Assembly (NCBI GenBank): GCA_012837465.1
Contig: DURG01000163.1
Location: forward strand, 1-7,379
Direction of reading: 5' to 3'
Source of the DNA: Propionibacterium sp.
GTDB taxonomy: Bacteria > Actinomycetota > Actinomycetes > Propionibacteriales > Propionibacteriaceae
Length of the DNA stretch: 7,379 nucleotides
Part shown: in pieces, positions 1-5,981 of the stretch
How the letters are laid out: each line of letters starts with the position of its first letter
Numbering within the stretch: position 1 is the first letter of the stretch
Made by a program: the position numbers and the translations under genes
Notes under the pieces: generated by a model
Database searches by the model: none
The model's input: only the letters and a program-made list of their open reading frames with translations
Told to the model about the DNA's origin: nothing

Positions 1-1958
1 GTCCCGGTGGTCGTGGCGGCGGTCCCCGCCGTGGCGGCACCCAGGGCGCCTTCGGCCGTGGCGGCAGCGCAGGCCGTCGCCGCAAGTCCAGGAAGCAGCG
101 CAGGCAAGAGTTCGACCAGATGGAAGCACCCGCCATTGGCGGTGTGCGCGTCAGGAAGGGCGACGGCCAGACCGTGCGCCTGCGCCGTGGCGCCTCGCTG
201 ACGGACCTCGCGGAGAAGATCGGCGTCGAGCCCGCGTCGCTCGTGCAGGTGCTGTTCCACCTGGGCGAGATGGTCACCGCGACCCAGTCCGTGCCCGATG
301 ACACCCTCGAGGTGCTCGGTGCGGAGCTCGACTACAACATCGAGGTCGTCTCCCCCGAGGACGAGGACCGTGAACTGCTCGAGAGCTTCGACCTCGAGTT
401 CGGTGAGGACCTGGGCGACGAGGAGGACCTCGCGGCACGTCCGCCGGTCGTGACCGTCATGGGCCACGTCGACCACGGCAAGACCCGCCTGCTCGACTCG
501 CTGCGTCACTCCAACGTGGTCGCGGGAGAGGCCGGCGGCATCACGCAGGCCATCGGCGCCTATCAGGTCGAGACCGAGGTCGACGACGAGGAGCGCAAGA
601 TCACGTTCATCGACACCCCGGGCCACGAGGCGTTCACCGCCATGCGTGCCCGTGGTGCGAAGTCGACCGACATCGCGGTGCTCGTCGTGGCAGCCGATGA
701 CGGCGTCATGCCCCAGACCATCGAGGCGCTCAACCACGCCCAGGCGGCGGATGTCCCGATCGTGGTCGCGGTCAACAAGATCGACAAGGACACCGCTGAT
801 CCCACCCGGGTCCGCGGCCAGTTGTCCGAGTACGGCCTGGTGCCCGAGGAGTATGGCGGCGACACCCAGTTCGTCGACGTGTCCGCGGCCACCGGCGTCG
901 GCCTCGACGAGCTGCTCGAGTCCATTGTCCTGACCGCTGACGCGGCCCTGGACCTGCGTGCCAACCCCGACATGCCCGCCCAGGGTGTGGCGATCGAGGC
1001 GCACCTCGACAAGGGTCGCGGCCCCGTGGCCACCGTCTTGGTGCACCGCGGCACGCTCCGCATCGGCGACTCCATCGTCGCCGGCTCGGCATACGGCCGC
1101 GTTCGCGCGCTGATCAACGATCAGGGTGAGACCGTGGACGAAGCCCCGCCGTCGATGCCGGTGCAGGTGCTCGGGCTCACGTCGGTCCCCGGCGCAGGCG
1201 ACAACTTCCTCGTCGTCGACGACGACCGCATGGCGCGGCAGATCGCCGACAAGCGTGAAGCCCGCATGCGTGCCGCCCAGCAGGCCAAGTCCGGCCGCCG
1301 CAAGACGCTCGACCAGCTGTTCGAGCAGCTCGAGAAGGGCGAGACGCAGGAACTGCTGCTCATCCTCAAGGGCGACGGCGCCGGTTCGGTCGAGGCCCTC
1401 GAGGACGCCCTCAGCGGCATCGAGATCGGCGACGAGGTCTCGCTGCGCGTCATCGACCGTGGCGTCGGCGCGATCACCGAGACCAACGTCTCGCTGGCCG
1501 CGGCTTCGAAGGCCGTCATCATCGGCTTCAACGTGCGGCCCACGCCGCACGCGGCCCAGATGGCGGACCGGGAGAACGTCGACATCCGCTTCTACTCGGT
1601 GATCTACTCGGCCATCGACGAGATCGAGGCGGCCCTCAAGGGCATGCTCAAGCCGATCTACAAGGAAGAGATCCGGGGCCAGGCGGAGATCCGCGAGGTC
1701 TTCCGTTCGTCCAAGTTCGGCAACATCGCAGGTTGCATGGTCACCGACGGCACCATCAAGCGCAACGCCAAGGCGCGCCTGCTGCGTGACGGCGTCGTGG
1801 TCAGCGACACGTCGGTCGCCTCGCTCCGCCGCGAGAAGGACGACGCCACCGAGGTCCGCGAGGGCTTCGAGTGCGGCATGACCCTGTCCAACTACAACGA
1901 CATCAAGGTCGGCGACGTCGTCGAGACCTACGAGATGGTGGAAGTGGAGCGTGACTGA
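1..1958 (+). CDS. infB: Translation initiation factor IF-2, 5'-truncated by the window edge
   Basis: IF-2 is the GTPase that brings initiator fMet-tRNA to the 30S subunit and promotes 50S joining. The frame is open from base 3, and the true start lies upstream; 651 residues are visible, against roughly 900-1000 in actinobacterial IF-2. The first 35 or so residues are a Gly/Arg/Lys-rich disordered linker, followed by the IF2_N domain (about bases 120-360) and an acidic spacer. The G domain shows G1 GHVDHGKT (462-485), G2 GGITQ (ending at 548), G3 DTPGHE (612-629) and G4 NKID (774-785). Next come the EF-Tu-like domain II, domain III (LLILKGDGAGSVEALEDAL) and the fMet-tRNA-binding C-terminal domain (PIYKEEIRGQAEIREVF onward). 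The motif usually read as ITQHIG is ITQAIG here. The gene ends in TGATG, overlapping the rbfA start by one base. Internal ATG codons such as 120 are not the start, because conserved sequence continues upstream of them. Confidence 0.98.
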   Translation, partial: PGGRGGGPRRGGTQGAFGRGGSAGRRRKSRKQRRQEFDQMEAPAIGGVRVRKGDGQTVRLRRGASLTDLAEKIGVEPASLVQVLFHLGEMVTATQSVPDDTLEVLGAELDYNIEVVSPEDEDRELLESFDLEFGEDLGDEEDLAARPPVVTVMGHVDHGKTRLLDSLRHSNVVAGEAGGITQAIGAYQVETEVDDEERKITFIDTPGHEAFTAMRARGAKSTDIAVLVVAADDGVMPQTIEALNHAQAADVPIVVAVNKIDKDTADPTRVRGQLSEYGLVPEEYGGDTQFVDVSAATGVGLDELLESIVLTADAALDLRANPDMPAQGVAIEAHLDKGRGPVATVLVHRGTLRIGDSIVAGSAYGRVRALINDQGETVDEAPPSMPVQVLGLTSVPGAGDNFLVVDDDRMARQIADKREARMRAAQQAKSGRRKTLDQLFEQLEKGETQELLLILKGDGAGSVEALEDALSGIEIGDEVSLRVIDRGVGAITETNVSLAAASKAVIIGFNVRPTPHAAQMADRENVDIRFYSVIYSAIDEIEAALKGMLKPIYKEEIRGQAEIREVFRSSKFGNIAGCMVTDGTIKRNAKARLLRDGVVVSDTSVASLRREKDDATEVREGFECGMTLSNYNDIKVGDVVETYEMVEVERD

Positions 1959-2404
1959 TGGCAGGACCCCGTAACGCCAAGTTGGCCGATCAGATCAAGG
2001 TCATCCTGGCCTCGACGATCGACCGGCGCGTCAAGGATCCCCGTCTGGGGTTCGTCACGATCACGGAGGTGAGGCTGACCGGCGACAACCGGGAGGCCAC
2101 CGCCTTCTACACCGTGCTCGGCGACGACGAGGCCCGCGCGGGCACCGCCGCCGCCCTGGAATCGGCCAAGGGCATGCTGCGCTCCACCGTGGGCCAGCAG
2201 TTGGGCATGAAGTTCACGCCCACCCTGGAGTTCGTCCTCGATGCCACGCCGGAGACGGCGCGCCACATCGAGGACCTGCTCGCCCAGGTCCAGGCCAGCG
2301 ACGCCGCAGCAGCCGCCGCGGCTGCCGGTAAGACGTTCGCCGGCGAAGCGGACCCGTACCGGCAGCCACGCGACGACTTCGCCGAAGACGCCGACGAAGA
2401 GTGA
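1958..2404 (+). CDS. rbfA: 30S ribosome-binding factor RbfA
   Basis: RbfA binds the immature 30S subunit near the 5' end of 16S rRNA, and is needed for late maturation and cold adaptation. The 148-residue product matches the family's usual length. It shows the single KH-type fold signatures: an N-terminal helix (KLADQIKVILASTIDRRVKDPR), the strand LGFVTITEVRLTGD, a strand with TAFYTVLGD, the helix AKGMLRSTVGQQL and the closing FTPTLEFVLDATPETARHIEDLL. After about residue 112 comes a non-conserved tail with an alanine run and then many Asp/Glu residues; such tails vary widely between species. The ATG overlaps the infB stop by one base, and a GGAG (1946-1949) lies 8 bases upstream inside infB, so both coupling and independent initiation are possible. 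The stop overlaps the truB GTG by 4 bases. No DUF503 gene lies between infB and rbfA, unlike in Streptomyces. Confidence 0.95.
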   Translation: MAGPRNAKLADQIKVILASTIDRRVKDPRLGFVTITEVRLTGDNREATAFYTVLGDDEARAGTAAALESAKGMLRSTVGQQLGMKFTPTLEFVLDATPETARHIEDLLAQVQASDAAAAAAAAGKTFAGEADPYRQPRDDFAEDADEE

Positions 2405-3279
2405 ACGCAACGCAACCGGCCGTCCCCTCGGGGCTGGTCATCGTCGACAAGGAGTCGGGGATGACCTCGCACCAGGTGGTCGGCCGGTTGCGTCGTCTCC
2501 TGGGCACGCGCAAGATCGGCCACGCGGGCACGCTCGACCCCATGGCCACCGGCGTGCTCATCCTGGGCGTCAACCGCGCCACCAGGCTGCTGGGCCACCT
2601 CGCCCTGCACGACAAGCGCTACCTGGCCACGGTGCGGCTCGGCCAGTCCTCCCACACGGATGATGCCGACGGTGAGGTCACCGCGGTCGCGGATGCCTCC
2701 CGCCTCACGGCCCGGGAACTGGAGGCCGCCGTCGCGCTACTGCGCGGTGTGATCATGCAGCGCCCCAGTTCCGTGTCCGCCATCAAGGTGGACGGCAAGC
2801 GCTCCTACGCCCGCGTGCGCTCCGGGGAGGATGTGGTGCTGCCTGAGCGGCAGGTCACCGTCTCCGCCCTGGAGGTGCTCGACGCACGGCCGGTGGGCTC
2901 CTGCCTGGACGTCGACATCGACGTGGAGTGCTCCTCCGGGACCTACATTCGCGCCATCGCGCGAGACCTGGGGGAGGAGCTCGGCGTGGGCGGCCACCTC
3001 ACCGCGCTGCGCCGCACGCGCATCGGTGGCTACTCCCTCGAGGATGCCGTCACCCTCGGGGAGGAAGCCCCCACCCTCATGCCCATGGCCGAGGCGGCCA
3101 GGTTGAGCTTTCCTGTCGTCGAACTCACCGAGGAGGAGGCCCGCGACGTCGGCTACGGCCGGCCGCTCCAACGCCCCGTGCCGGGCAACCCGACGGGCGT
3201 CCTGTCGCCCTCCGGGGAACTGCTCGGCCTGTACCAACCCGTCGACGACGGGGCCAAGCCTGTTGCGGTGTTGGTCTGA
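2401..3279 (+). CDS. truB: tRNA pseudouridine(55) synthase TruB
   Basis: TruB converts U55 in the T-loop of elongator tRNAs to pseudouridine and also acts as a tRNA chaperone. The 292-residue product starts at GTG 2401 within a GTGA overlap with the rbfA stop. The start is supported because the conserved family opening GLVIVDKESGMTSH begins at residue 11. The catalytic aspartate is D46 in GHAGTLDPMATGVL. Other family landmarks are the KRYLATVRLG strand, QRPSSVSAIKVDGKRSYARVR and the SSGTYIRAIARDLGEELG motif (S178 to about G194). The last 60 or so residues resemble the actinobacterial TruB C-terminal (PUA-like) domain. Residue 18 is Glu where many homologues have Pro (DKPxG), a mild variation. 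No clear Shine-Dalgarno precedes the GTG, so translation probably depends on coupling to rbfA. ribF follows after 2 bases. Confidence 0.96.
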   Translation: MNATQPAVPSGLVIVDKESGMTSHQVVGRLRRLLGTRKIGHAGTLDPMATGVLILGVNRATRLLGHLALHDKRYLATVRLGQSSHTDDADGEVTAVADASRLTARELEAAVALLRGVIMQRPSSVSAIKVDGKRSYARVRSGEDVVLPERQVTVSALEVLDARPVGSCLDVDIDVECSSGTYIRAIARDLGEELGVGGHLTALRRTRIGGYSLEDAVTLGEEAPTLMPMAEAARLSFPVVELTEEEARDVGYGRPLQRPVPGNPTGVLSPSGELLGLYQPVDDGAKPVAVLV

Positions 3280-3281
3280 GC

Positions 3282-4211
3282 GTGCCAGATTTACCCATTG
3301 TGGAGAACCCAGTGACTGAGGCCGTGGTCGTGATCGGCAACTTCGACGGTGTGCACACCGGGCACCAGAAGGTGCTGGCCGAGGCCACCCGCGACACCGA
3401 CCATCCGCTCGTCGTCGTGACCTTCTGGCCGCACCCCGTGACGGTGCTCCGCCCGGAGAAGGCACCCAAGCTGCTCAGTAGCCTGCGCGGGCGCATCGAA
3501 CTGCTCAAGCAGGCCGGTGCCCATGAGGTGCGCGTCATCCGCTTCACCGACGAGGTTGCGGCGATGTCGCCCGAGGAGTTCGTGGACCGATTCCTGCTCC
3601 CGCTCAACCCGATCCGCGTCGTGGTGGGGGAGAACTTCCGCTTCGGCCACCGCGCCAGCGGTGACGTCACGACGCTGGCCAAGCTGGGCGAGGGACGCTT
3701 CGAGGTGCGCCCGTTGCCGTTGTCGATGATCGATCAGGAGATCTCCTGCTCCACCGCGATCCGCTCGCTGCTCGCCGAGGGCGACGTGGCCACCGCGGCC
3801 CAGCACCTGGGCCGCCCGTTCCGCTTCAGCGGCGTCGTGGTCGTCGGTGACCAGCGTGGCCGCGAGATGGGCTTCCCGACGGCCAACCTCAGCGTGTCAC
3901 GCGAGATGATCGTGCCGGCCGACGGCGTCTACGCCGGGTGGGTGACCAACCTGGACGAGCCGGGGTGGGATCCGATGCCGGCCGCCATCTCGGTGGGCAC
4001 GAACCCCACCTTCGATGGCGTGGACCACCGCGTCGAGAGTTATGTGCTGGACCGGACCGACCTCGAGTTGTACGGCTCGGAGATCGCGGTCGACTTCGTG
4101 GAGCGCCTGCGCGGGCAGGTGCGCTTCGAGGGCATTGACACCCTGATCGCGCAGATGGGCGCCGACGTAGACGCTACGCGCCAGCGGCTGGGGGCTCAGG
4201 CCCGCCAGTGA
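3282..4211 (+). CDS. ribF: Bifunctional riboflavin kinase/FAD synthetase RibF
   Basis: RibF phosphorylates riboflavin to FMN and adenylylates FMN to FAD in the cytoplasm. The product has 309 residues, the usual family length. The N-terminal adenylyltransferase module has GNFDGVHTGH at residues 19-28 (the HxGH motif is H25/H28), VVGENFRFGHR in the middle, and the STAIR motif at S157-R161. The C-terminal kinase module has GFPTANL at residues 197-203 and RVESYVLD, where E252 is the probable catalytic base. Two GTG starts are possible. GTG 3282 leaves 2 bases after truB and gives a normal N-terminal extension but has no obvious Shine-Dalgarno. GTG 3312 has GGAG (3302-3305) 6 bases upstream but leaves only a few residues before the first beta strand. 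I prefer 3282 on length; coupling to truB would explain the weak site. Longer readings of this frame inside truB are not credible. The end overlaps the convergent tetR gene by 16 bases. Confidence 0.95.
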   Translation: MPDLPIVENPVTEAVVVIGNFDGVHTGHQKVLAEATRDTDHPLVVVTFWPHPVTVLRPEKAPKLLSSLRGRIELLKQAGAHEVRVIRFTDEVAAMSPEEFVDRFLLPLNPIRVVVGENFRFGHRASGDVTTLAKLGEGRFEVRPLPLSMIDQEISCSTAIRSLLAEGDVATAAQHLGRPFRFSGVVVVGDQRGREMGFPTANLSVSREMIVPADGVYAGWVTNLDEPGWDPMPAAISVGTNPTFDGVDHRVESYVLDRTDLELYGSEIAVDFVERLRGQVRFEGIDTLIAQMGADVDATRQRLGAQARQ

Positions 4212-4798
4212 GCCACCGAGGCGCGCAGCAGCGTCTCGAAATGCTCTTGGGCCGTGATGCCTTGCTCCTCACCCGGCAACGCGTTGGCCAGCAAGCCGTC
4301 GAGCTCCAGGGTTACGAAGCCGTGCACGGAGGACCACAGTTGGCTGGCGATGGTGCCCGGGTGTGCGCCCTTCAGGATCCCGGCATCGAGGCAGCGCTGC
4401 ACGCCGTCGAGGAGGGGCTCCACGGTCGAACGCGTCCGCTCACGGATCGAGGCCGCGGTGTCGTTGGGGCGACGGCCGAACATCACGGGGAACATCTGAG
4501 GGTGGTCCAGCGCCCATTGGCGGTACAGGACGCCCATCGTGAAGAGGTCCGCGAGGGGCTCCTCGGTGGGGGAGACCACCGTCGCCTCGCCGAAGCTGCC
4601 GAGCGCGCGCTGGTAGACCGCAGCGAGGAGGGCGTCGCGGGATCCGTAGAGGGAGTAGATCGCGGAGGTTGAGGTACCGGCCGATTGGGTCAGCCGACGG
4701 AGGCTCAGCGCATCAGGGCCTTCGAGACCGACGATCCTCGTGGCCTCCTCCAGGAGTACCTGTGCCAGTGCTTCGTCGTGAACGCGTGGACGCGCCAT
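4196..4798 (-). CDS. TetR-family transcriptional regulator with WHG-type C-terminal domain
   Basis: This is a one-component repressor of about 200 residues, the normal TetR size. The N-terminal DNA-binding domain has the helix-turn-helix at about residues 31-52 (LSLRRLTQSAGTSTSAIYSLYGSRDAL). The C-terminal half has YRQWALDHPQMFPVMFG (residues 92-108) and LWSSVHGFVTLEL, whose W155, H159 and G160 fit the TetR_C_33 (WHG) ligand-binding family. The ligand and target cannot be read from the sequence. ATG 4798 opens MARPRVHDEAL. An in-frame TTG at 4807 adds three residues and has GGAAAG 6 bases upstream, while AGAAGGG lies about 11 bases before the ATG; either could be used. The gene lies downstream of a GNAT gene on the same strand but has its own candidate promoter and operator, so autoregulation is likely. 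Its 3' end overlaps ribF tail to tail with no terminator between them. Confidence 0.9.
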   Translation of the reverse strand: MARPRVHDEALAQVLLEEATRIVGLEGPDALSLRRLTQSAGTSTSAIYSLYGSRDALLAAVYQRALGSFGEATVVSPTEEPLADLFTMGVLYRQWALDHPQMFPVMFGRRPNDTAASIRERTRSTVEPLLDGVQRCLDAGILKGAHPGTIASQLWSSVHGFVTLELDGLLANALPGEEQGITAQEHFETLLRASVAHWRA

Positions 4799-4841
4799 CG
4801 CTTCCAAACCCTTCTTTCCTTACCCACCGCAGTGGATGCAC

Positions 4842-4860
4842 AACCGCTTTTCAACGGGTT
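4842..4860. promoter_or_regulatory. Candidate TetR operator (imperfect 19-bp palindrome)
   Basis: The sequence AACCGCTT-TTC-AACGGGTT has two 8-base arms that match at 6 of 8 positions as an inverted repeat around a 3-base centre. On the tetR strand it starts about 13 bases downstream of the candidate -10 box, where a bound dimer would block early elongation. TetR-family proteins commonly bind palindromes of this size in their own promoters. The assignment rests on position and symmetry only. Confidence 0.35.
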
Positions 4861-4920
4861 TTGCTCTGCCACAAGATACCCACCAGACATTCCAGGAGCA
4901 ATGCCGACTGGGGGTTTTGC
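4856..4920 (+). repeat. Pair of 9-base direct repeats flanking the tetR promoter
   Basis: GGGTTTTGC occurs at 4856-4864 and again at 4912-4920 in the same orientation, 56 bases apart. With two pyrimidine changes the match extends to 13 bases (GGGTTTTGCYCYG). The copies lie on either side of the candidate -35/-10 boxes, and the first overlaps one arm of the palindrome at 4842-4860. They could be binding sites for a regulator or a chance similarity in a T-rich gap. The second copy also forms a 4-bp GGGG/CCCC hairpin (4911-4923), too weak to call a terminator for the GNAT gene. Confidence 0.3.
4873..4901 (-). promoter_or_regulatory. Candidate sigma-70-type promoter for tetR
   Basis: Read on the minus strand, TTGCTC (complement of 4896-4901) is followed after exactly 17 bases by TATCTT (complement of 4873-4878). 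Both are close to the TTGACA/TATAAT consensus (4 of 6 each) and the spacing is optimal. Transcription would start near 4866, giving a leader of about 65-70 bases that contains the candidate operator. The surrounding gap is less GC-rich than the genes on either side. Confidence 0.4.
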
Positions 4921-4936
4921 CCCGAAATGACGAGAG

Positions 4937-5413
4937 TTATCGAGCGGTGAGCGATTTCATGTAGATCGCGTAATGGGTGCTGGCCTCGCCGTCCTCCACC
5001 TGGACGACCTCCGGATCCTCCACGAAGAGATGTTCGCCGGTGGGGTGGTACTCGAGCGAGACGTACAGCGGCACGGCCTTCTCGTTGTTGGGATCCACCG
5101 CGAGGTAGACCGCCTCGTAGCCCGCCTTCCGGGCCTCTTCCTCCAGCCATTCGCTGAGCGCGCGTCCGGCGCCCTTCCGGCGGGCCTGTGGGTAGACCCA
5201 CATGTTGCGCAACTCCGGCTCCAGATCCTCCGACGAGAAGTCCAGGATGGTGGTGCCGAGCGGGGTGTCGTCGTCCAGCGCCACCGCGAAGATGAGGTCG
5301 CCCTTCTCCTGGGCCTCATAGTGCTCGTCAACGAGATTCAGGTCGGGACGGGCCTGGTTCGCACGCAGGTACTCCAGGTCTGCTTCCTCGACGCGGCGTA
5401 CGATGATGGCCAT
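4937..5413 (-). CDS. GNAT-family N-acetyltransferase
   Basis: This is a 158-residue protein of typical single-domain GNAT length; it would transfer an acetyl group from acetyl-CoA to an amine on an unidentified substrate. Motif A is ELRNMWVYPQARRKGAGRAL (residues 67-86), with the R78-x-x-G81-x-G83 pyrophosphate-binding loop. Motif B includes NNEKAVPLYVSLEY (109-122), with Y117 at the position of the usual general acid; the family's common LGF is LEY here. Residues 1-10 (MAIIVRRVEE) form the usual first strand. The start at 5413 is supported by GGGAG 5 bases upstream. No clear promoter is visible; TTGCGG with a poor -10 lies upstream. The gene is divergent from rpsO and followed after 138 bases by tetR on the same strand. 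Antibiotic, polyamine or protein acetylation are all possible, and the sequence does not decide between them. Confidence 0.9.
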   Translation of the reverse strand: MAIIVRRVEEADLEYLRANQARPDLNLVDEHYEAQEKGDLIFAVALDDDTPLGTTILDFSSEDLEPELRNMWVYPQARRKGAGRALSEWLEEEARKAGYEAVYLAVDPNNEKAVPLYVSLEYHPTGEHLFVEDPEVVQVEDGEASTHYAIYMKSLTAR

Positions 5414-5537
5414 CGTGGCTCCCTTGCTCGATCGTGGGCGGATGTGTCTGGTATCAGCCTATCGTGAATGCTCCCGCAACCGGAGGCACTTTCCCTGCGG
5501 CTGGGACGCCGTCGATTCGTGTCTGCCGAAGGCGCGG

Positions 5538-5546
5538 TGCTAAGGT
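5538..5546 (+). promoter_or_regulatory. Candidate extended -10 promoter for rpsO
   Basis: TGCTAAGGT reads as an extended -10 element (TG, one base, then TAAGGT), a form often seen in actinobacterial housekeeping promoters. No convincing -35 box lies 16-19 bases upstream, which fits reliance on the TG extension. Transcription would begin near 5552, giving a leader of about 88 bases before the rpsO ATG at 5641. Confidence 0.4.
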
Positions 5547-5551
5547 TGCTC

Positions 5552-5633
5552 GGTTGCCGTTAGATCGGCCACGGCCCCGTAAGAGCCCCGAACGCATCCG
5601 CAACTGGGGCGCCGTGCAGCGAACCGGAAGGAG
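5552..5633 (+). promoter_or_regulatory. Structured rpsO leader, candidate S15 autoregulatory element
   Basis: The leader contains CACGGC (5570-5575) and its exact complement GCCGTG (5611-5616). Inside this, GGGG (5606-5609) can pair either with CCC (5576-5578), extending the outer stem with one bulged C, or with C5586-C5589 as part of a GCCCC/GGGGC stem (5585-5589/5606-5610). The two pairings compete. A small upstream stem, GGTTG/CGGCC (5552-5556/5566-5570), is also possible and shares one base with the outer stem. The structure ends 9 bases before the strong GGAAGGAG ribosome-binding site (5626-5633). S15 represses its own mRNA through unrelated leader structures in several bacterial groups, so regulation here is plausible, but the fold is by eye only. 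Confidence 0.35.
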
Positions 5634-5640
5634 TCCCACC

Positions 5641-5904
5641 ATGGACGCTGAAACGAAGAAGAAGATCATCGAAGAGTACGCGACCACGCCTGGCGACACC
5701 GGTTCGCCCGACGTGCAGATCGCCCTGCTGACCAATCGGATCGCTCACCTCACCGAGCACCTGAAGGAACACAAGGGCGACCACCACAGCCGTCGCGGCC
5801 TGATGCTGATGGTCGGCCAGCGCCGCCGTCTGCTCAACTACGTCGCCAAGCAGGACGTCGAGCACTACCGCGAGCTGATCGCGCGCCTCGGCCTGCGTCG
5901 CTGA
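5641..5904 (+). CDS. rpsO: 30S ribosomal protein S15
   Basis: S15 binds the three-way junction in the central domain of 16S rRNA, starts platform assembly and forms an intersubunit bridge. The 87-residue product is close to the usual 88-89. It carries the family signature through TGSPDVQIALLTNRIAHLTEHL (residues 20-41) and the conserved HKGDHHSRRGLMLMVGQRRRLLNY segment (45-68) that contacts rRNA. The ATG has a strong AAGGAG 7 bases upstream (5628-5633), and MDAETKKKII is a normal N-terminus; the longer in-frame reading from 5434 runs through the leader and is rejected. The gene has its own promoter and leader and ends in a strong hairpin, so it looks monocistronic. In most bacteria pnp follows rpsO; here a convergent putA does. 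The GNAT and tetR genes separate it from ribF, which is often its direct upstream neighbour in actinobacteria. Confidence 0.97.
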   Translation: MDAETKKKIIEEYATTPGDTGSPDVQIALLTNRIAHLTEHLKEHKGDHHSRRGLMLMVGQRRRLLNYVAKQDVEHYRELIARLGLRR

Positions 5905-5919
5905 CTTCTTGAACTGAAC

Positions 5920-5958
5920 CGAACGGGGAGGGTGCCACACAGGCACCCTCCCCGTTCG
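5920..5958. terminator. Bidirectional terminator hairpin between rpsO and putA
   Basis: A perfect 17-bp stem (CGAACGGGGAGGGTGCC, 5920-5936, with its complement at 5942-5958) encloses the 5-base loop ACACA. It begins 15 bases after the rpsO stop and lies 23 bases beyond the putA stop on the other strand. Neither side has a long T run (GTCGTC on plus, GTTCAGTTC on minus), as is common for actinobacterial terminators, which rely on a strong GC stem. Confidence 0.85.
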
Positions 5959-5981
5959 TCGTCCTCAGCGTGGATCCAGGC

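Noticed and set aside
2449..2463. Perfect AAGGAG Shine-Dalgarno 6 bases before an in-frame ATG (2461) in truB
   Set aside because: Starting there would remove the conserved GLVIVDKESG opening of TruB. The AAGGAG arises from the Lys-Glu codons of that motif.
2928..3281. Long upstream extension of the ribF frame inside truB
   Set aside because: The extra residues are Arg/His/Pro-rich shadow sequence of truB with no RibF similarity; the family N-terminus fits a start at 3282 or 3312.
4208..4672. Plus-strand open frame opposite tetR
   Set aside because: The opposite strand encodes a clear TetR protein with helix-turn-helix and WHG motifs; this frame has no recognisable domain.
4910..4923. GGGG/CCCC hairpin after the GNAT stop as a terminator
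   Set aside because: The stem is only 4 bp with no following T run; it is better explained as part of the repeated GGGTTTTGC sequence.
5434..5640. In-frame N-terminal extension of rpsO from ATG 5434
   Set aside because: It would add 69 residues absent from S15 proteins and cover the promoter and leader; ATG 5641 has a strong ribosome-binding site and the normal N-terminus.
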